19,602 nt of DNA, taken from assembly GCA_043742705.1 (NCBI GenBank), contig JAYTXY010000111.1, forward strand, positions 1-19,602, read 5' to 3'. Shown piece after piece: positions 15,494 to 19,602 of the stretch. Every line of letters begins with the position of its first letter. Position 1 is the first letter of the stretch. A model generated the notes under the pieces. The model was given only the letters and a program-made list of their open reading frames with translations. It did no database searches and was not told the DNA's origin. The translations under genes were made by a program, and so were the position numbers. The DNA comes from JAPLDA01 sp043742705 (GTDB lineage: Bacteria; Bacteroidota; Bacteroidia; AKYH767-A; 2013-40CM-41-45).

Positions 15494-16609
15494 TCACACA
15501 TTCAAATTAAATTCTTTCGCCCTGTTGATCACCAGCAGTACAACCAACGCAAGGAAAAATGCACACAACGATGAGGTAAGAACAATCAGCCAGCGAACGG
15601 GGTAACTTTTCTTTTCAGCTTGTGTGGCTTTGTTCACGACAAACTTCGGTGAAAGATTCTGCATCGCATCCACTTTCAGTCTTTCATATTGGTCTTTCAG
15701 TTTACTTAGCGACTCACGATCAAGAATAAGCTGCTCGCTCAATGAAATACTCGCACCGCCATACTCTGCAAGCATGTTGAGTTTTGTCTGCAAATTTTTT
15801 ACACGCGCCTCGGCTCCTTTTATTCGTGCTTTGGTATTAATGATCGTACTGTCATTCGCTGACCTGTATTTTTCCAATACCTCCAGTGAAGCCGTTTCAT
15901 TGCTGAATGCTGCATACGCTTTCGCATACTCTTCATTCCAGGTTAGAGTTTGATTTCGATAATCAATCACTCCCAGCTGACGAATGTATTTCAGGGAATC
16001 TTCTTTTTTCTTCACCACCGACATCTTATCCTCATACGATTCTTCCATGATTTTCAACGCCTGCATCGCACGCTGGTGCTGAATCTTTGATTCAATGGAA
16101 TCAAGCAATGATGCAATGTCATTGGCAATGTTGGCAGCCATCTTAGGATCTGTATCCAACACATCAATTCGCACCGACATAAATTCAGTCCGTTGGAAGG
16201 AGATGTTATCGTTGAATTCGCCGGCAAGTGCAGTCATGGGATAATTCTGCTTGCTGTCAATTCCGTAATGCTCCATCAGGTTGTATTTGCTGATGACGAT
16301 TTCCCGGATCTCATCTGAATTCAAAATCTGTAATAGTTGCTCAGCCTGTTCTTCTTCTCCAAAAGCAAGGATGTCCTGCTTGTCAGAAGCGTTTTCTCCC
16401 ATTAGTGATTTACTGATTGAATTAGTAGAGGCAGGAAACATGACTACAGATGACTTAAATTTCGGCTTGATAAAATATTCGCCTGAAAAAATATAAGAAC
16501 CCAGCGAAGCCAGAATGGTAATAATAATCAACGGCTTGCGCCATCGTGCAACCAAAACAAGCAAGCTTGTTGACTCCATAAAAGCTGATTCTCTCGCTTT
16601 TTGAAACAT
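15494..16609 (-). CDS. Wzz-like chain-length determinant, longer copy
   Basis: A 371-aa Wzz/co-polymerase family protein and first gene of a probable three-gene operon with the shorter Wzz copy and the polymerase/ligase-like gene. The first membrane helix is at residues about 25-43 (KPLIIITILASLGSYIFSG), followed by FIKPKFKS. A long periplasmic region with coiled-coil-forming heptads (EESYEDKMSVVKKKEDSL and LEVLEKYR...KNLQTKLNML) follows, and a second helix at about 335-362 after KKSYPVRWLIVLTSS. The tail is about 10 residues, so there is no fused kinase. A TACCTTTG -7 element with a near-consensus -33 lies 33-63 nt upstream. No outer-membrane polysaccharide exporter (Wza) or kinase is seen in this window. 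Confidence 0.87.
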   Translation of the reverse strand: MFQKARESAFMESTSLLVLVARWRKPLIIITILASLGSYIFSGEYFIKPKFKSSVVMFPASTNSISKSLMGENASDKQDILAFGEEEQAEQLLQILNSDEIREIVISKYNLMEHYGIDSKQNYPMTALAGEFNDNISFQRTEFMSVRIDVLDTDPKMAANIANDIASLLDSIESKIQHQRAMQALKIMEESYEDKMSVVKKKEDSLKYIRQLGVIDYRNQTLTWNEEYAKAYAAFSNETASLEVLEKYRSANDSTIINTKARIKGAEARVKNLQTKLNMLAEYGGASISLSEQLILDRESLSKLKDQYERLKVDAMQNLSPKFVVNKATQAEKKSYPVRWLIVLTSSLCAFFLALVVLLVINRAKEFNLNV

Positions 16610-16641
16610 AATGGGCGATTCCGGTATTTTTAAAAGGGGTT

Positions 16642-16672
16642 CAAAGGTATAAAAGGAAATGAAAAATGGAAA
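16642..16672 (-). promoter_or_regulatory. Probable promoter of the wzz-wzz-polymerase operon
   Basis: Read on the minus strand: TTTC (16672-16669), 19 nt, then TACCTTTG (16649-16642), compared with the Bacteroidota consensus TTTG-N19-TAnnTTTG. The -7 element matches fully and the -33 has one mismatch. The predicted transcript would begin near 16636, about 27 nt before the ATG at 16609. Confidence 0.6.
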
Positions 16673-16720
16673 CAGGAAAGCCGAAAGCGAAAATCAGATT
16701 CAGAAGACGATTAATTGAGT

Positions 16721-16792
16721 CATTGACGATTTTATCATTGACGATTAAAGGACATTTTCAATCGTCAATGTGGCAATAAATCATTCGTCAAT
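16721..16792. repeat. CATTGACGATT direct and inverted repeats
   Basis: The 11-mer CATTGACGATT occurs at 16721-16731 and 16736-16746 (15-nt phase). Its exact reverse complement AATCGTCAATG is at 16760-16770, and a near copy ATTCGTCAAT at 16783-16792. The second and third copies form an 11-bp stem with a 13-nt loop. They lie just after the stop of the flippase gene (16797) on the minus strand and upstream of the wzz operon promoter. This may attenuate readthrough, but no U-tract is evident. Confidence 0.85.
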
Positions 16793-16796
16793 CTAT

Positions 16797-18248
16797 TTAC
16801 TCTTCTTCTCTCAATATCCGCTGCAGATTCTTAATGCTGATGAGTTTGATGGTAAAAGCAAAAGCAAAGCATCCGAATGCAGCCAGAATGAAACGGGTGA
16901 CCCAATTTACTGGCAGTGCTAACATAGCGAGGTTAATGAGGATGGCGATGATGATTAACGAAACGGTTGCTAAAATGAGTTTATAGTTTCTTTTGAACTG
17001 AAATATTTTCTGCGCCATAAATACCTGTGCAAGCGCCATCATCATCTGGGTTGTAATACTTGCAAGCGCAGCGCCCCAGGCCTGTAAACGCGGAATGAGA
17101 ATCATGTTCAGGATGATGTTCATGACCATACCGGCAGTTGCCATAATGTTGAGTTGCTTCAGATTTCCGTTGGCAGTAAGCAAGGTTCCGAAAATGTAGA
17201 CAGATGAAATAGGAACAAAGCAGCACATCAGCACTTTGAAAACAGCAGCGGATTCATACACATTGGTTCCGTTGTAAAGCATATTCATCAGATCATAGCT
17301 GAAAAAGTAGCAGCAGATAGCAACGATCATGGCGGGAATAACGAGCAGCGAAAAGGAAAGCCGAACCATTCCTTCCACGTTGTGTTTTAGTTTGATCATG
17401 CGTGCAAAAATCGGAAGCAGTAATCCGGCGAAGAGAAAAGCAATCATGTTTGCTGCATCCAGCAAGCGATTGGCGGAGGCATAGATTCCTGCCGCGTTTG
17501 CTCCCACTCGAAAAGGAAGCATTCGTTCCAACATTACACTGCCTATGTAATTGTAAAAGGTCATCATCAAAACCAATACAGCGTAAGGATAACTCTTCTT
17601 CAGAATCATGAGAAAAAATGGCCAGCGCCAGGTAAGTCGTTTGAGCTTTGCTTTATCAATGACAATCACGAGTGTAATAAGTGCTGTAATAAAATAGGCT
17701 GCTGTCTGCGCATACACGAACCACTTAATATCAAATGTTCCTTTCTGATGATGTGTCATCAAAAGAAATCCGCATATCACGATCATGATCAGGCGATCCA
17801 ATATGCTGATGATGCTGTCTATTTTAAAAAGATGCAGTCCTGCTAAGTTCGACCGCAGATACAGGATAAATGAAATCAGGATCTGGTTGAACATTACTGC
17901 TACCAACATCTTCATCATGTCAGCTGTATAACCGATAAGGAGTCCTCCGAGTAGCGTAATGATGGAGAAAAGCCCCGCCAGTAAAATGCGAAGCAATACA
18001 ATGCTCGAAAAATGTTTCGACAACAAGTGTTTGTTCTGCGCGATGTTTTTATTGTTGAAGGTTGTTATTCCAAGGTCGAGAAGAATATTCAGCAGGAAGG
18101 AAAAATTGAAGATGGCGTAGTAAAATCCATACTGTTCGGTTCCAACTGCATTCTGCACAGCACGATCAATTCCCAATACCCAAAAAGGTTTGATCAGGAG
18201 ATTCAGTGAAATGACTAAAGCGAGGTTGGTGACAAACTTACGTTGCAT
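16797..18248 (-). CDS. MOP-family polysaccharide flippase (Wzx-like)
   Basis: A 483-aa integral membrane protein with 12 to 14 hydrophobic helices in the arrangement of the MOP/MATE superfamily polysaccharide exporters. These flip undecaprenyl-pyrophosphate-linked oligosaccharide units across the inner membrane. Recognisable features are the N-terminal FVTNLALVISLNLLIKPFWVLGIDR, an EQYGFYYAIFNFSFLLNILLDLGI segment typical of the family's first two helices, NNKNIAQNK, and a second-half YASANRLLDAANMIAFLFAGLLLPIFARM motif. Length is normal and the frame is intact. It starts with ATG at 18248, 20 nt after a TACTTTTG element, and is separated from the wzz operon by a 187-nt spacer with its own promoter, so it may be a separate transcript. 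It pairs logically with the Wzz and Wzy-type proteins downstream. Substrate unknown. Confidence 0.87.
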   Translation of the reverse strand: MQRKFVTNLALVISLNLLIKPFWVLGIDRAVQNAVGTEQYGFYYAIFNFSFLLNILLDLGITTFNNKNIAQNKHLLSKHFSSIVLLRILLAGLFSIITLLGGLLIGYTADMMKMLVAVMFNQILISFILYLRSNLAGLHLFKIDSIISILDRLIMIVICGFLLMTHHQKGTFDIKWFVYAQTAAYFITALITLVIVIDKAKLKRLTWRWPFFLMILKKSYPYAVLVLMMTFYNYIGSVMLERMLPFRVGANAAGIYASANRLLDAANMIAFLFAGLLLPIFARMIKLKHNVEGMVRLSFSLLVIPAMIVAICCYFFSYDLMNMLYNGTNVYESAAVFKVLMCCFVPISSVYIFGTLLTANGNLKQLNIMATAGMVMNIILNMILIPRLQAWGAALASITTQMMMALAQVFMAQKIFQFKRNYKLILATVSLIIIAILINLAMLALPVNWVTRFILAAFGCFAFAFTIKLISIKNLQRILREEE

Positions 18249-18267
18249 GGAAGAAATTCAATGATGG

Positions 18268-18275
18268 CAAAAGTA
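18268..18275 (-). promoter_or_regulatory. Probable -7 promoter element TACTTTTG for the flippase gene
   Basis: On the minus strand TACTTTTG matches TAnnTTTG exactly and ends 20 nt before the ATG at 18248. The nearest TTG upstream is 24 nt away, longer than the usual 19-21, so the -33 element is uncertain. The arrangement closely matches the element at 9044-9051. Confidence 0.5.
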
Positions 18276-18305
18276 TAATTATTAATGAGAATTGTCGTGC
18301 AACCA

Positions 18306-18377
18306 CACTTTCTCACCCTCACACTTTCACAAAGAAAACTTAATCAACTCAATCAACTCAATCAACTTAATCAACCC
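18306..18377. repeat. CACTTTCW octads followed by AATCAACTC nonamers
   Basis: Two short-word arrays sit in the 235-nt divergent gap between the flippase gene and murA. Octads CACTTTCT (18306), CACCCTCA (18314) and CACTTTCA (18322) match the word at 12981-13004. They are followed by nonamers AATCAACTC (18342), AATCAACTC (18351), AATCAACTT (18360) and AATCAACCC (18369). A pair of heptads, CTTCGTC-CTTCGTA, also lies at 18451-18464, 20 nt before the murA ATG. The rest of the gap shows the flippase -7 element and nothing else I recognise. Confidence 0.85.
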
Positions 18378-18483
18378 TCAACTAAACCCGGCTTTCCAAT
18401 ACTCTCTGTTCAAAACTTTTCGTTTGACACATTCTATTTCTATCTTCTTACTTCGTCCTTCGTAGGAATTATTAATCGTGAAC

Positions 18484-19602
18484 ATGAACAATAGTTTTGA
18501 AATTATCGGTGGCAGTGAATTGAAAGGAGAGATCACTCCGCAAGGCGCGAAAAACGAAGCGTTGCAGATTATCTGTGCCACCCTTTTGACATCTGAAAAA
18601 GTAACGATCAGCAACATCCCTGATATCCGTGATGTAAATAAACTCATCGAATTGCTTCAGCACATGGGCGTGAAAGTGGAGAAGAAAGCAGCCGGTGAAT
18701 TTGTCTTTGAAGCTGACAATGTGAATCTGGATTTCATGGATACACCTGACTTCAAGAAGCAGGCAAGTGCTTTGCGCGGATCCATTATGATTGTTGGTCC
18801 GTTACTGGCACGTTTTGGCAAAGCAAGAATTCCAAAACCCGGAGGAGATAAAATTGGAAGAAGACGGCTCGATACACACTTCATCGGCTTTCATAGTCTT
18901 GGCGCTGTCTTTAACTTCAACGACCAGGATAACTTCTATACAGTTGACGCTAAAAAGCTCAGAGGTGCGAGCTTGTTACTGGACGAAGCATCTGTTACTG
19001 GAACAGCAAACATCATCATGGCTGCTGTGATGGCAGAAGGCATCACTACCATTTACAATGCTGCCTGCGAACCTTACATTCAGCAGCTTTGCAAAATGCT
19101 GAACAGGATGGGTGCAAAAATCAGTGGTATCAGTTCTAACCTGCTTACCATTGAAGGAGTTTCCAAACTTGGCGGAACAACACATCGAATGTTGCCGGAT
19201 ATGATTGAGATTGGAAGTTTCATCGGTCTTGCTGCCATGACGAAATCTGAAATCACCATTAAGAATGTCGGCTATGAACACCTCGGAGTTATTCCCGGAG
19301 TATTCCAGCGCCTTGGTATTAAAATGGAATTGAAAGGCGATGACCTTTACATTCCACGACAGGAAAATTATGAAATCGATACATTCATTGACGGTTCCAT
19401 TCTCACCATTGCAGATGCGATCTGGCCAGGCTTCACGCCGGATTTGCTGAGTGTTGTGTTGGTTACTGCAACACAGGCAAACGGAACAGTGTTGATTCAT
19501 CAAAAGATGTTTGAGAGTCGACTTTTCTTCGTGGATAAACTCATCGACATGGGAGCGCAGATTATTTTGTGTGATCCGCATCGTGCAACCGTAATTGGTT
19601 TG
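18484..19602 (+). CDS. murA: UDP-N-acetylglucosamine 1-carboxyvinyltransferase MurA, 3' end cut by window
   Basis: The first 373 codons of a protein expected to be about 435 aa; the frame is open at the window edge. MurA transfers enolpyruvate from phosphoenolpyruvate to UDP-GlcNAc, the first committed step of peptidoglycan synthesis, in the cytoplasm. The N-terminal signature is FEIIGGSELKGEITPQGAKN, with the conserved Lys23-Asn24. Later motifs are EASVTGTANIIMAA, LPDMIEIGSFIGLAAMTKS and FTPDLLSVVLV, whose Asp aligns with the catalytic Asp of the family. The mobile active-site loop reads KPGGDKIGRRRLDTH: Asp122 stands where Escherichia coli has Cys115, the residue alkylated by fosfomycin. 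I chose the ATG at 18484; GTG at 18478, in frame, is a weaker option. It is divergent from the flippase gene. Confidence 0.97.
   Translation, partial: MNNSFEIIGGSELKGEITPQGAKNEALQIICATLLTSEKVTISNIPDIRDVNKLIELLQHMGVKVEKKAAGEFVFEADNVNLDFMDTPDFKKQASALRGSIMIVGPLLARFGKARIPKPGGDKIGRRRLDTHFIGFHSLGAVFNFNDQDNFYTVDAKKLRGASLLLDEASVTGTANIIMAAVMAEGITTIYNAACEPYIQQLCKMLNRMGAKISGISSNLLTIEGVSKLGGTTHRMLPDMIEIGSFIGLAAMTKSEITIKNVGYEHLGVIPGVFQRLGIKMELKGDDLYIPRQENYEIDTFIDGSILTIADAIWPGFTPDLLSVVLVTATQANGTVLIHQKMFESRLFFVDKLIDMGAQIILCDPHRATVIGL

Noticed and set aside
11389..18248. Horizontally acquired polysaccharide island
   Set aside because: By eye base composition and codon style do not differ from the flanks, and there are no transposase, integrase or tRNA remnants; a computed composition profile would be needed to support transfer.
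18423..18464. murA promoter of type TTTG...TACTTCG
   Set aside because: TTTG is present at 18423, but the downstream element does not match TAnnTTTG and the spacing is poor; not supported as a promoter.
18976..19581. Minus-strand ORF of 201 codons
   Set aside because: Antisense to murA, which has full family motifs in the other frame; composition rich in Cys and His and unlike a real protein.

Overview
The window looks like a chromosomal segment of a Bacteroidota (Bacteroidetes) bacterium, probably a free-living or environmental lineage. The evidence is a DUF5723/TSP3/OmpA outer-membrane fusion protein, several lipoproteins of the kind common in this phylum, a Bacteroidetes-type MurA with Asp at the usual catalytic Cys position, and TAnnTTTG-type -7 promoter elements close to start codons. 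The genes read cleanly. I see no insertion sequence, phage gene, tRNA, rRNA or CRISPR array.

Layout. (1) 15-856, minus strand: a GNAT acetyltransferase and a DUF1801 protein with overlapping stop and start codons. (2) 971-8092, minus strand, transcribed right to left: a membrane-anchored protein with a C-terminal beta-propeller (909 aa), a 537-aa lipoprotein, a 741-aa DUF5723-TSP3-OmpA protein whose start overlaps the lipoprotein stop (ATGA), and a 174-aa lipoprotein 10 nt further on. Tight packing suggests one cell-envelope operon of largely undescribed function. (3) 8211-8813, minus: ribonuclease HII (rnhB). (4) 9069-11283, plus: an LpxD-like acyltransferase and, 10 nt downstream, a SpoIIE/RsbU-type PP2C phosphatase starting at TTG. 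(5) 11389-18248, minus: surface-polysaccharide genes, namely a MOP-family flippase (Wzx-like), two tandem Wzz-like chain-length proteins, an O-antigen ligase/Wzy-type polymerase and a GT-C glycosyltransferase with a GT22-like motif. (6) 18484 to the window end, plus: murA, cut by the window edge.

Most of the window therefore concerns the cell envelope: lipid A acylation, peptidoglycan precursor synthesis, polysaccharide flipping, polymerisation and length control, and an outer-membrane/lipoprotein module with a peptidoglycan-binding OmpA domain.

The least expected signal is between genes. Seven gaps exceed 100 nt. Six of them hold short-word repeats in strict 7-, 8-, 9- or 15-nt phase, and four of these are folded into palindromes made of the same word. 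The clearest cases are 15 consecutive heptads in one unbroken frame upstream of rnhB (8820-8924), an octad array with a GTnAC core between convergent genes (11310-11373), and mirrored CACTTTCW octads at 12927-13004 whose word recurs at 18306-18329. No gap without a gene exceeds 300 nt.
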